In this document: one piece after another, positions 1-6,747 of the stretch | How the letters are laid out: each line of letters begins with the position of its first letter | How positions within the stretch are numbered: the stretch's first letter is position 1 | Source of the DNA: Deltaproteobacteria bacterium | GTDB lineage: Bacteria > Desulfobacterota_B > Binatia > Bin18 | Assembly (NCBI GenBank): GCA_012271025.1 | Contig: JAAXHF010000202.1 | Location: 1 to 6,771 of the forward strand | Reading direction: 5' to 3' | DNA: 6,771 bases | Program-made: the position numbers and the translations under genes | Notes under the pieces: generated by a model | The model's database searches: none | What the model was told of the DNA's origin: nothing | Seen by the model: only the letters and a program-made list of their open reading frames with translations

Positions 1-777
1 TTTATTCTGCCCTACAGCCGACAGTTCTACACCCATCCGGGCAATCTGTTGTTCTCCGACCTGTCCGAGGCCGACTATGCCTTTAACCTCCAGCGCGCGG
101 TTGGGGCGAATCTGAGCGGCTCGCTCGGCAAGCTGTCCTACCACGCGGTGGTCACCAACAGCATCCGCGCCCTGGACGCCGGCGGGCAACAGAACGTGGG
201 GGCTGAGGTCGCCTGGCAGGGCCGCCTGGAGTACGACCTGCTCGAACCCTACGGCTACCTGGAAAGCTCGCCCACGCCGGCGGCCGCCCCGCAGCTGTCG
301 CTGGGCGTGGCCGCCGCCTTCAACCCGGTTGATGACGCCTCCGGCTTTCAGAACGTCAGGCCCGGCGACCGGACGACCAACGTCACTATTGACGGCGGTT
401 TTCGCTACCTGGGCCTGAGCGTCCAGGCTGCCGGCTACTACCGGCGCAACAACTTCCAGAACGCCGACCAGATCGGCCACGAAGTCGGTCACGACTGGGG
501 CTATTACGGCCAGCTCGGCTACTATCTGACCCAGCGCCTGGAACTCGCCGGCCGGGTCTCGGGCGTCGATTTCCACTTCGACAACAATGTCAATCGTTCC
601 AACCCCCGAACCCGGGGCGACGTGCGCGAGTACACGGCCGGCCTCAACTACTACCTGTACGGTCACGCCGTGAAACTCCAGCTGGACTACAGCTTTCTGG
701 ACGGCGATCCGTTTGACCCGACCAGGACCAGCACTGGCGATAATCGGTTTCGGATCCAGACCCAGATTCTCTTTTAG
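1..777 (+). CDS. Outer-membrane porin, OprP/OprO-like, 5' truncated
   Basis: This is the C-terminal 258 residues of an outer-membrane beta-barrel. The frame is open from base 1, so the true start lies upstream; the TTG at 49 is internal. The visible part has the alternating polar/hydrophobic pattern of membrane strands and many Tyr and Phe girdle residues (for example LSVQAAGYYRR, YYGQLGYYLTQRLELAGR, EYTAGLNYYLYGHAVKLQLD). It ends RIQTQILF; a terminal Phe is the usual C-terminal signal read by the BAM assembly machinery. The penultimate strand (residues about 211-232) resembles the end of phosphate-selective porins O and P. That family is typically near 400 residues, so roughly 150 are missing. 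The stop lies 27 bases before urtA with no obvious terminator between, so co-transcription is likely. Porins of this family occur beside urea/amide transporters, as FmdC does in Methylophilus. A urea channel role is therefore inferred from context and not shown by residues here. Confidence 0.85.
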   Translation, partial: FILPYSRQFYTHPGNLLFSDLSEADYAFNLQRAVGANLSGSLGKLSYHAVVTNSIRALDAGGQQNVGAEVAWQGRLEYDLLEPYGYLESSPTPAAAPQLSLGVAAAFNPVDDASGFQNVRPGDRTTNVTIDGGFRYLGLSVQAAGYYRRNNFQNADQIGHEVGHDWGYYGQLGYYLTQRLELAGRVSGVDFHFDNNVNRSNPRTRGDVREYTAGLNYYLYGHAVKLQLDYSFLDGDPFDPTRTSTGDNRFRIQTQILF

Positions 778-789
778 CACCACACACGG

Positions 790-797
790 AAGGAGGT
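790..797 (+). promoter_or_regulatory. Strong ribosome binding site of urtA
   Basis: AAGGAGGT is a perfect match to the 16S rRNA anti-Shine-Dalgarno sequence and lies 7 bases before the ATG at 805. It is the strongest such site in the window. The sites before urtB to urtE are weaker: GGGA at 2371-2374, AGAAGG at 3993-3998, GGAG at 5171-5174 and GGGAG at 5998-6002. This fits the need for binding protein in excess over the membrane complex. Confidence 0.9.
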
Positions 798-804
798 CCT
801 GCGT

Positions 805-2115
805 ATGAAAAGGAAGACTAGAGGATGGCAAACCGGGCTGATGCTCGCCGGCCTGCTCGTCGCGTCGCTGACCGGGGCGCGGGCTGGCTGGGCCGCAGAC
901 CCGATCAAGGTCGGTATTTTACACTCGCTGAGCGGCACCATGGCGATCAGCGAAACCTCGCTCAAGGATGTCGCCCTGATGGCGATTGAGGAGCTGAATG
1001 AAAACGGCGGGGTGCTCGGCCGCCAGATCGAACCGATTGTGGTTGACCCGGCCTCGGACTGGCCGCTGTTCGCCGAAAAGGCGCGCGAGCTGATCCAGCA
1101 GGACAAGGTCGCGGTGGTGTTCGGCTGCTGGACCTCGGTGTCCCGTAAGTCGGTTCTGCCGGTCTTTGAAGAGCTGAACGGCCTGCTGTTCTATCCGGTC
1201 CAGTACGAGGGCGAGGAGTCCTCGTTCAACGTCTTCTATACCGGTGCGGCGCCCAACCAGCAGGCGATTCCGGCCGTTGAATACCTGATGAGCGAAGACG
1301 GCGGCGGCGCCGAGCGCTTTGTGCTGCTGGGCACCGACTATGTGTATCCGCGCACCACCAATAAGATTCTGAACTACTTTCTGGAATCCAAAGGGGTGGC
1401 CAAAGCCGATATCATGGAGTTGTACACGCCGTTCGGGCACAGCGACTACCAGACCATTGTGGCCGATATCAAGCGCTTTGCGGTCGGCAAACAAACCGCC
1501 GTGGTGTCCACCATCAACGGCGACTCCAACGTGCCGTTCTATAAAGAGCTGGCCAACCAGGGCCTGAAGGCCGAGGATATTCCGGTCGTGGCCTTCTCGG
1601 TCGGCGAGGAAGAACTGCGCGGGATTGACACCGCACCCCTGGTCGGGCATCTGGCCGCCTGGAACTACTTCATGTCGGTCGAGACGCCCGAGAACCAGGC
1701 CTTTGTCGCCAAGTGGGACGCGTTTGTCAAAAAGCATAACCTGCCCGGCGGCGACAAGCGGGTGACCAACGATCCCATGGAAGCCACCTATATTGGTGTC
1801 AAGATGTGGGCCCAGGCGGTCGAACAGGCCAAAACCACCGAGGTCAACGCGGTGCGCCAGGCGGTCGGCAACCAGGTCGTCCGCTCTCCGTCGGGCTTCG
1901 ACATCACCATGGACGCCAAGAACCACCACCTGCACAAGCCGGTGCTGATCGGCGAAGTCCGCGAGGACGGCCAGTTCGATATTGTGTGGAATACCGACGG
2001 ACCGATCCGGGCTCAGGCCTGGAGCCCGTTCATTCCCGACAGCGCCGAGAAGGTCGCCGACTGGACCTATCCGTGGGTGTGCGGCAACTGCACCGCACCG
2101 CAGTTCAAGCACTGA
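805..2115 (+). CDS. urtA: Urea ABC transporter, periplasmic urea-binding protein UrtA
   Basis: UrtA captures urea in the periplasm and delivers it to the UrtBC channel. The 436-residue protein is full length. It starts with a Sec-type signal peptide: basic KRKTR, a hydrophobic core at about 12-24, and a likely cut after A27 or A30. There is no lipobox cysteine, so it should be soluble rather than a lipoprotein. The mature part is a type I (Leu/Ile/Val-type) periplasmic binding fold. UrtA hallmarks are HSLSGTMAISE (40-50), FGCWTS (106-111), then GLLFYPVQYEG and FYTGAAPNQQ, NDPMEATYIGVKMWAQA, KNHHLHKPV, and the C-terminal DWTYPWVCGNC (419-429). These distinguish it from LivJ/K and from the amide sensor AmiC. 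C426 and C429 could form a disulfide, which is inferred only. The start is fixed by the strong ribosome binding site and the signal peptide. It follows the porin closely and is separated from urtB by a 264-base structured gap. Confidence 0.97.
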   Translation: MKRKTRGWQTGLMLAGLLVASLTGARAGWAADPIKVGILHSLSGTMAISETSLKDVALMAIEELNENGGVLGRQIEPIVVDPASDWPLFAEKARELIQQDKVAVVFGCWTSVSRKSVLPVFEELNGLLFYPVQYEGEESSFNVFYTGAAPNQQAIPAVEYLMSEDGGGAERFVLLGTDYVYPRTTNKILNYFLESKGVAKADIMELYTPFGHSDYQTIVADIKRFAVGKQTAVVSTINGDSNVPFYKELANQGLKAEDIPVVAFSVGEEELRGIDTAPLVGHLAAWNYFMSVETPENQAFVAKWDAFVKKHNLPGGDKRVTNDPMEATYIGVKMWAQAVEQAKTTEVNAVRQAVGNQVVRSPSGFDITMDAKNHHLHKPVLIGEVREDGQFDIVWNTDGPIRAQAWSPFIPDSAEKVADWTYPWVCGNCTAPQFKH

Positions 2116-2170
2116 GCGGCGCCGGAGCCGAGCCGTAACCTCCCTCTGACAACGTGTGATGCAAAACGAA

Positions 2171-2259
2171 ACCCACCCCGGCCTCCGGCCACCCCTCCGA
2201 GGAGGGGAACCGCCCCCATCCCCTCCTCGGAGGGGTGCCGCGCCAGCGGCGGGGTGGGT
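2171..2259. repeat. Cloverleaf-like nested palindrome
   Basis: The 89 bases divide without gaps into four stems. The outer stem is ACCCACCCC (2171-2179) with GGGGTGGGT (2251-2259). The left hairpin is GGCC-TCC-GGCC (2180-2190). The central hairpin has perfect 17-base arms, ACCCCTCCGAGGAGGGG (2191-2207) and its exact inverse (2220-2236), around a 12-base loop. The right hairpin is GCCGC-GCCA-GCGGC (2237-2250). Each central arm is itself a near-palindrome (CCCCTCC, two bases, GGAGGGG), so alternative folds exist. No T-tract follows, so it is not a classical intrinsic terminator. It could act as a REP-like barrier that protects the urtA mRNA 3' end or limits read-through into urtB. The pairing is read directly; the role is inference. 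Confidence 0.85.
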
Positions 2260-2263
2260 GCTC

Positions 2264-2312
2264 GCTGGCCCGCCAGCCCCGGCTCGGCCCACGAGCGCTG
2301 ATTCCTGGGAAT
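2264..2312. other. Three small hairpins in the right half of the urtA-urtB element
   Basis: Three short perfect stems follow the cloverleaf: GCTGG (2264-2268) with CCAGC (2273-2277), GCTCG (2282-2286) with CGAGC (2292-2296), and ATTCC (2301-2305) with GGAAT (2308-2312), the last with only a two-base spacer. Each is only five pairs and could arise by chance in GC-rich DNA. They are noted because they sit head to tail inside the terminal repeats. The remaining bases before urtB (2328-2379) hold nothing I recognise apart from the weak ribosome binding site at 2371-2374; no convincing promoter is visible. Confidence 0.35.
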
Positions 2313-2379
2313 ACGCATCACACGTTGATAAGGGGGACTGAGGGGGTTCCAGCACTCTCTCGGACGATGCGGGACGCGT

Positions 2380-4002
2380 ATGACAGTCTGGTCTTTTCTC
2401 TTGCGGCTGAGCGTCGTGGTGATGCTCAGCCCTGTCTTTGTCAGCTCCGGGCAGGCGGCCGACACGGCCGAACTGCTCAAGGGGCTGGGAGCAAAAAGCC
2501 GCAGCCACATCAGACAGACCATCGGTGAGCTGGGTCGGCTCAACGACCCGGCCGCCCTGCCAGCCCTGGAAGCCCTGGGCGAGCGGCGCCTGCGGGTCGA
2601 TGAGGCAGGCAATGTCTACATCGTCGAGGAGGACGGGCTGCGGGCCGCGCTGAGCGGCGAGCCGGTCGGCCTCGACCCCGCGCGTCTGCGCACGCCCCGG
2701 ATCAATAACGCCATTCGTCGAGCGCTGCGGCCGGTGATTGCCCAGCTGCGGCTGGGCTCTCCGCAGGCCGAGGTGCGTCTGGCTGCGGCCGAAGAGCTGG
2801 CCAGGCGGCCCCGGGCCGAGATGGCCGGCCCCTTGCAGGCCGCCCTGGAGCGCGAGCAGGCGCCAGCCGTGCGTACCGCGCTGGCCGTTGCCCTGGCCCA
2901 GCTACAGCTCCAGAGCCAGGACCAGACCGAGCGTCTGGCCGCGATTGCGATGATTGGCGAGTCCGGGAATCTGGGGCTCAGGCCCCAGCTCGAAGCCCTG
3001 CTGGAGACCGACCAGGACGGCGCGTTCGTCGAGCCCGACGCGGCGGTCCGCCAGGCCGCCCAGGTGGTCCTGACCAGTTTTGAGCGCCGCCAGCTTCTGA
3101 TTAACGGGTTCGGCAACCTGTTCTACGGCTTCAGCCTGGGCAGCGTCCTGCTGCTGGCCGCCCTCGGCCTGGGGATTACCTTCGGCCTGATGGGTGTGAT
3201 CAATATGGCCCACGGCGAGATGCTGATGCTGGGCGCCTACGCCACCTATGTGGTCCAGGGCATATTCCAGGAGCACTTTCCGGCCCTGTTTGACTGGTAT
3301 CTGGTGGTGGCCGTGCCGGCCGCCTTTGGCGTGTGTCTGCTGGCCGGCATGATCCTGGAGCGCGGCGTCATCCGTTTCTTGTACGGCCGTCCGCTGGAAA
3401 CCCTGCTGGCCACCTGGGGCATCAGCCTGGTGCTGATTCAGAGCGTGCGTGTCGTCTTTGGCGCCCAGAATGTCCAGGTCGCCAACCCGGCCTGGCTGTC
3501 GGGCGGCACCGAGGTGTTGTACGGCGTTGTCCTGCCCTACAGTCGGCTGGCCATCCTGGGCTTTGTGGCCGTGGTGGTTGGCGCGGTGTGGATCGTCCTC
3601 CAGCGCACCCGCCTGGGCCTCCAGGTCCGAGCGGTGACCCAGAACCGGCCCATCGCCTCGTGCATGGGCATTTCGGTCGCCCGGGTCGATATGTGGACCT
3701 TTGGCCTGGGGTCGGGTATTGCCGGTCTGGGCGGGGTGGCTCTGTCGCAGATCGGCAATGTCGGCCCCGAGCTGGGCCGCCTGTATATTGTCGATTCGTT
3801 CATGGTCGTCGTCCTGGGCGGGGTGGGCAATATTGCCGGGACGGTGGTCGGGGCGCTGAGCCTGGGCCTGGTCAATAAGTTCCTCGAACCCGTCGCCGGC
3901 GCCGTGTTGGCCAAGATCGGTGTGCTGATTTTCATCGTGCTGTTCATCCAGCAGCGTCCCCAGGGGCTGTTTGCCCTCAAGGGACGGCTAGCAGAAGGCT
4001 AG
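2380..4002 (+). CDS. urtB: Urea ABC transporter, permease subunit UrtB (long form)
   Basis: UrtB forms one half of the inner-membrane urea channel. The 540-residue protein has three parts. Residues 1-27 are a signal peptide (hydrophobic 6-21, likely cut near GQAA 24-27). Residues about 28-240 are soluble and probably periplasmic, with HEAT-like helical repeats at roughly 126-145, 151-176, 184-208 and 218-237. Residues about 248-530 are a LivH-type permease with several membrane helices. Conserved permease stretches are GLMGVINMAHGEMLMLGAY (269-287), GRPLETLLATWG (336-347), the cytoplasmic loop RAVTQNRPIASCMGIS around 417-432, and VVLGGVGNIAGTVVGA (477-492). The N-terminal domain is usual for proteobacterial UrtB and absent from short cyanobacterial forms; its function is not known to me. 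ATG 2380 is chosen because it gives a clean signal peptide; the ribosome binding site GGGA (2371-2374) is weak. The gene is four bases from urtC. Confidence 0.96.
   Translation: MTVWSFLLRLSVVVMLSPVFVSSGQAADTAELLKGLGAKSRSHIRQTIGELGRLNDPAALPALEALGERRLRVDEAGNVYIVEEDGLRAALSGEPVGLDPARLRTPRINNAIRRALRPVIAQLRLGSPQAEVRLAAAEELARRPRAEMAGPLQAALEREQAPAVRTALAVALAQLQLQSQDQTERLAAIAMIGESGNLGLRPQLEALLETDQDGAFVEPDAAVRQAAQVVLTSFERRQLLINGFGNLFYGFSLGSVLLLAALGLGITFGLMGVINMAHGEMLMLGAYATYVVQGIFQEHFPALFDWYLVVAVPAAFGVCLLAGMILERGVIRFLYGRPLETLLATWGISLVLIQSVRVVFGAQNVQVANPAWLSGGTEVLYGVVLPYSRLAILGFVAVVVGAVWIVLQRTRLGLQVRAVTQNRPIASCMGISVARVDMWTFGLGSGIAGLGGVALSQIGNVGPELGRLYIVDSFMVVVLGGVGNIAGTVVGALSLGLVNKFLEPVAGAVLAKIGVLIFIVLFIQQRPQGLFALKGRLAEG
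3993..3998 (+). promoter_or_regulatory. Ribosome binding site supporting the GTG start of urtC
   Basis: AGAAGG lies within the last codons of urtB, 8 bases before the GTG at 4007. It supports GTG as the urtC start, and its overlap with the end of urtB suggests translational coupling. Confidence 0.65.
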
Positions 4003-4006
4003 TCCC

Positions 4007-5167
4007 GTGGCCGTTGTTTCCCTGACCAAGGCCCCAGCCGAGCCGCTCGAAGAGCCGCCGGGTGAGATCGCGCCGCCCGCCTCGGGCCTGCTCGGGCTCC
4101 ACACCCGGGGCGGCTGGAGCCTGGTCCTGGCGGCGCTGCTGCTGGCCCTGGTCGTCGTTCCGGTCCTGAACCTGCTGCCGGCCGAGTCGGCCTTCCACCT
4201 GCCCGACTATCTCATTCCTCTGCTCGGCAAGTTCATGTGTTACGCTCTGGTCGCCCTGGCGGTCGATCTGATCTGGGGCTACGCCGGTATTCTCAGCCTG
4301 GGTCACGGCGTGTTCTTTGCCCTGGGCGGCTACGCCATGGGCATGTACCTGATGCGGGCCATCGGCACCGAGGGCGTCTACCGCAGCGAGCTGCCCGACT
4401 TCATGGTCTTTCTGGATTGGAAGGAGCTGCCGTGGTACTGGTACGGCTTCAGCAGCTTCGGCTTTGCCCTGTTCATGGCCCTGCTGATTCCGGGCCTGCT
4501 GGCCTATATCTTCGGCTTTTTTGCCTTTCGCTCGCGCATCCGCGGGGTGTATTTCTCCATCATCACCCAGGCCATGACCTACGCCCTGATGCTGCTCTTT
4601 TTTCGCAACGATACCGGCTTTGGCGGCAACAACGGACTGACCGACTTCAAGCGCATCGTGGGCTTTTCACTCCAGGAACAATCGACCAAGCTCGGCCTGT
4701 ATATGGTGTCCGCAGCCGTCCTGGTGGCGGCCTACCTGGGCTGCCGCTATCTGGTCAGGTCCAAGCTCGGCCGGGTCTTGACCGCGGTGCGCGACGCCGA
4801 GAGCCGCCTGATGTTCTGCGGCTACAACCCGTACAGCTATAAGCTGTTTTTATGGACTCTGTCGGCCGTCCTGTGCGGCCTGGCCGGGGCCTTGTACGTG
4901 CCTCAGGTCGGTATTATCAACCCCAGCGAGATGCAGCCGTCCAACTCGATTGAGATGGCGATCTGGGTGGCGGTCGGCGGCCGCGGCAGCCTGTCGGGCG
5001 CGCTGCTGGGCGCGTTTCTGATCAACGGGGCCAAGAGCTGGTGTACGGTCGCCTTTCCCGACCTGTGGCTGTACATCCTGGGCGGCCTGTTCATCGCCGT
5101 GACCCTGTTTCTGCCGCGTGGGGTGATCGGCCTGTTTCGGCCGGCCGAGCGCTCCGCGCAGCCCTAG
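4007..5167 (+). CDS. urtC: Urea ABC transporter, permease subunit UrtC
   Basis: UrtC is the LivM-type partner of UrtB in the inner-membrane channel. It has 386 residues and a GTG start. A proline- and glutamate-rich, probably cytoplasmic leader (1-36) precedes the first membrane helix (about 38-57). Conserved stretches are DLIWGYAGILSLGHGVFFAL (87-106), SRIRGVYFSIITQAMTYAL (176-194), RNDTGFGGNNGLTDF (200-214), the cytoplasmic loop GRVLTAVRDAESRLMFCGYN (255-274) and AVGGRGSLSGALLGA (322-336). The end, ILGGLFIAVTLFLPRGVIGLF (357-377, one extra residue at each side of the helix), is also typical. The FGGNNGLTDF stretch and strong aromatic content mark UrtC rather than LivM. The leader could be shorter if a later start is used, but no better start codon with a binding site is evident. 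It lies between urtB (4 bases) and urtD (12 bases). Confidence 0.96.
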   Translation: MAVVSLTKAPAEPLEEPPGEIAPPASGLLGLHTRGGWSLVLAALLLALVVVPVLNLLPAESAFHLPDYLIPLLGKFMCYALVALAVDLIWGYAGILSLGHGVFFALGGYAMGMYLMRAIGTEGVYRSELPDFMVFLDWKELPWYWYGFSSFGFALFMALLIPGLLAYIFGFFAFRSRIRGVYFSIITQAMTYALMLLFFRNDTGFGGNNGLTDFKRIVGFSLQEQSTKLGLYMVSAAVLVAAYLGCRYLVRSKLGRVLTAVRDAESRLMFCGYNPYSYKLFLWTLSAVLCGLAGALYVPQVGIINPSEMQPSNSIEMAIWVAVGGRGSLSGALLGAFLINGAKSWCTVAFPDLWLYILGGLFIAVTLFLPRGVIGLFRPAERSAQP

Positions 5168-5179
5168 TCTGGAGTCGGT

Positions 5180-6007
5180 ATGGAGCCCAAAGACGAGACG
5201 ACTGAGCGCGATCAGGGCGGCAGCCCGGTGCTGGCCCATGTCGCCCAGCCGGGCGTGATCGACACCAGCCACGGGGTGAGCCTGTATATCGAAGACCTGA
5301 CCGTCAGCTTTGACGGCTTCAAGGCCCTGGACGGGATCAGTCTGTATCTCAACACCGGCGAGCTGCGGTGTGTGATCGGTCCCAACGGGGCCGGCAAAAC
5401 GACCCTGATGGACGTCATTACCGGCCGCACCCGACCCGACAGCGGTCGGGTGTTCTTTGGCAACAACCTGGATCTGACCCAGCTGTCAGAGTACGAGATC
5501 GCCCTGGCCGGCATCGGCCGCAAGTTTCAGGGACCGACCGTGTTTCAGGGCCACAGCGTGTTCGAGAACCTGGAGCTGGCCATGCAGGCGACCAAGACCG
5601 TGTGGCACAGCCTGGTGGCCCGCCTGAGCGGCGAACAGCGCGACCGCATCGGCGTCACCGCCGAGACCATCGGCCTGCTCGACCACCTCCACACCCGAGC
5701 CGGCCTGCTGTCCCACGGCCAAAAGCAGTGGCTGGAACTGGGCATGCTGCTGATCCAGGACCCCCAGCTGCTGCTGGTCGATGAGCCGGTCGCCGGTCTG
5801 AGTCAGCACGAGACCGAGCGGACGGCCGAGCTGCTGGTCTCGCTGGCCGGTCAACATACGGTCGTGGTGGTCGAGCACGACATGGAGTTTGTGCGCAGCC
5901 TGGCCCGCCGGGTGACGGTCTTGCACGAGGGACGGGTCTTGGCTGAGGGCAGTATGGCCGAGGTGCAGAACGACCCGCGGGTGGTTGAGGTGTATCTGGG
6001 AGCCTAG
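5180..6007 (+). CDS. urtD: Urea ABC transporter, ATP-binding subunit UrtD
   Basis: UrtD is one of two cytoplasmic ATPases that drive urea import, equivalent to LivG. It has 275 residues. A polar, probably disordered leader (1-33) precedes the ABC domain, which begins at SLYIEDLTVSFDGFKAL. Walker A is GPNGAGKTT (67-75), the Q-loop glutamine is Q117 in KFQGPTVF, the signature is LSHGQ (177-181), Walker B is LLLVDEP (197-203) with catalytic E202, the D-loop is AGLS (205-208) and the switch histidine is H233. All residues needed for ATP hydrolysis are present. LSHGQKQWLE instead of LSGGQ is usual for UrtD and helps identify it. The ATG at 5180 has GGAG five bases upstream. The gene is followed two bases later by urtE. 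Confidence 0.96.
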   Translation: MEPKDETTERDQGGSPVLAHVAQPGVIDTSHGVSLYIEDLTVSFDGFKALDGISLYLNTGELRCVIGPNGAGKTTLMDVITGRTRPDSGRVFFGNNLDLTQLSEYEIALAGIGRKFQGPTVFQGHSVFENLELAMQATKTVWHSLVARLSGEQRDRIGVTAETIGLLDHLHTRAGLLSHGQKQWLELGMLLIQDPQLLLVDEPVAGLSQHETERTAELLVSLAGQHTVVVVEHDMEFVRSLARRVTVLHEGRVLAEGSMAEVQNDPRVVEVYLGA

Positions 6008-6009
6008 CG

Positions 6010-6705
6010 ATGATCCACATCGAGCAGCTCAACCAGTACTACGGCGAGAGTCACATCCTGTGGGATGTCAGCCTCGCCATTCCGGCCGGCTCGTGTACCT
6101 GCCTGATGGGACGTAACGGGGTGGGCAAGACCACCCTGCTGAAGACCATCATGGGCATCCTGCCGGCCGCCTCGGGCAGCCTGCGGTTTGAGGACCTGGA
6201 GCTGACGAGTCGCCCGGCCGAGCTGCGGGCGCGGCTGGGTATCGGCTATGTGCCCCAGGGGCGCGAGATCTTTCCCCAGCTGACGGTTGAGGAAAACCTG
6301 CGCATCGGCCTGCCGGCGCGGCGTGACGGGCGGAGGGCGATCCCGGATATGGTGTTTGACTTCTTTCCGGTCCTGAAACAGATGCTGGGCCGGCGGGGCG
6401 GCGACCTGTCGGGCGGGCAGCAGCAGCAGCTGGCCATCGGCCGCGCCCTGGTGCTCGACCCCAAGCTGCTGATTCTGGATGAACCGACCGAGGGCATCCA
6501 GCCCAACATCGTTCAGGAGATCGGCGATATTCTGCTGCGGCTCAACCACGAGCAGGGGCTGACGATCCTGCTCGTGGAGCAGAAGCTGCCCTTTGCCCGC
6601 CGGGTGGCCGACGCCTTTGCGGTGATGGAAAAGGGCAGTGTGGTCGCCGAGGGACCCATCGCCGGGCTGACCGACGAGATTGTCCGCCGGCATTTGTCGG
6701 TCTAG
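6010..6705 (+). CDS. urtE: Urea ABC transporter, ATP-binding subunit UrtE
   Basis: UrtE is the second ATPase of the urea importer, equivalent to LivF, and should pair with UrtD beneath UrtBC. It has 231 residues and is full length, with essentially no leader before the ABC domain (MIHIEQLNQYYGESHIL). Walker A is GRNGVGKTT (34-42), the Q-loop is Q83 in GYVPQGREIFPQ, the signature is LSGGQ (133-137) followed by QQQLAIGRAL, and Walker B is LLILDEP (153-159) with E158. The switch position has glutamine (LLVEQK, Q191) instead of histidine, as is common in LivF and UrtE. EPTEGIQPNIVQEI is a typical UrtE stretch. The start is two bases after the urtD stop, with GGGAG (5998-6002) seven bases upstream inside urtD, so the two are probably translationally coupled. 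It is the last gene in the window. Confidence 0.96.
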   Translation: MIHIEQLNQYYGESHILWDVSLAIPAGSCTCLMGRNGVGKTTLLKTIMGILPAASGSLRFEDLELTSRPAELRARLGIGYVPQGREIFPQLTVEENLRIGLPARRDGRRAIPDMVFDFFPVLKQMLGRRGGDLSGGQQQQLAIGRALVLDPKLLILDEPTEGIQPNIVQEIGDILLRLNHEQGLTILLVEQKLPFARRVADAFAVMEKGSVVAEGPIAGLTDEIVRRHLSV

Positions 6706-6747
6706 CGTGTTTCACGATGAGTTGTAGCCATGCCGTACGCTCTCGTC

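Larger units (their letters stand above)
2150..2327. repeat. 178-base element with perfect 13-base terminal inverted repeats (MITE- or REP-like)
   Basis: CAACGTGTGATGC at 2150-2162 is matched exactly in inverse by GCATCACACGTTG at 2315-2327. The bases outside these arms do not continue the pairing, so the ends are sharp. The repeats enclose 152 bases with no plausible gene, most of which fold into hairpins (2171-2259 and 2264-2312). Short size, terminal inverted repeats, no coding capacity and an intergenic site fit a non-autonomous mobile element or a complex REP-type repeat. I see no clear target-site duplication: the flanking bases are CTCTGA on the left and ATAAGG on the right. Alternatively the arms are the base stem of an RNA structure in the urt transcript. 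Copy number elsewhere in the genome is unknown from this window. Confidence 0.6.

Noticed and set aside
49..777. TTG at 49 as the start of the porin gene
   Set aside because: The same frame is open back to base 1, there is no ribosome binding site or signal peptide there, and the protein would be too short for a porin. The gene is cut by the window start.
2191..2236. Central hairpin as an intrinsic terminator of urtA
   Set aside because: The stem is strong but is followed by GC-rich sequence with no T-run on either strand, and urtB to urtE need upstream transcription or an unseen promoter.
2156..2341. A 61-codon frame within the urtA-urtB gap
   Set aside because: It is read entirely from the palindromic element, giving low-complexity Pro/Arg/Gly sequence, and has no ribosome binding site.
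2316..2375. TTGATA at 2325-2330 as a -35 box for a urtB promoter
   Set aside because: The sequence 15-20 bases downstream is G-rich and offers no -10-like hexamer.
919..2508. A 529-codon open frame on the minus strand opposite urtA and the urtA-urtB gap
   Set aside because: It is antisense to a clearly conserved gene, runs through the palindromic element, and its product shows no family motif. Long antisense frames are expected opposite GC-rich genes with third-position GC bias.
5706..5730. LSHGQ signature in UrtD and the missing switch histidine in UrtE as signs of degenerate ATPases
   Set aside because: Both substitutions are usual for the UrtD and UrtE/LivF families, and Walker A, Walker B and catalytic glutamates are intact.
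805..6705. Branched-chain amino acid (livJHMGF) transporter as the identity of the operon
   Set aside because: The families are homologous, but the UrtA motifs (HSLSGTMAISE, FGCWTS, WVCGNC), the long UrtB, FGGNNGLTDF in UrtC and LSHGQKQWLE in UrtD are specific to urea transporters.
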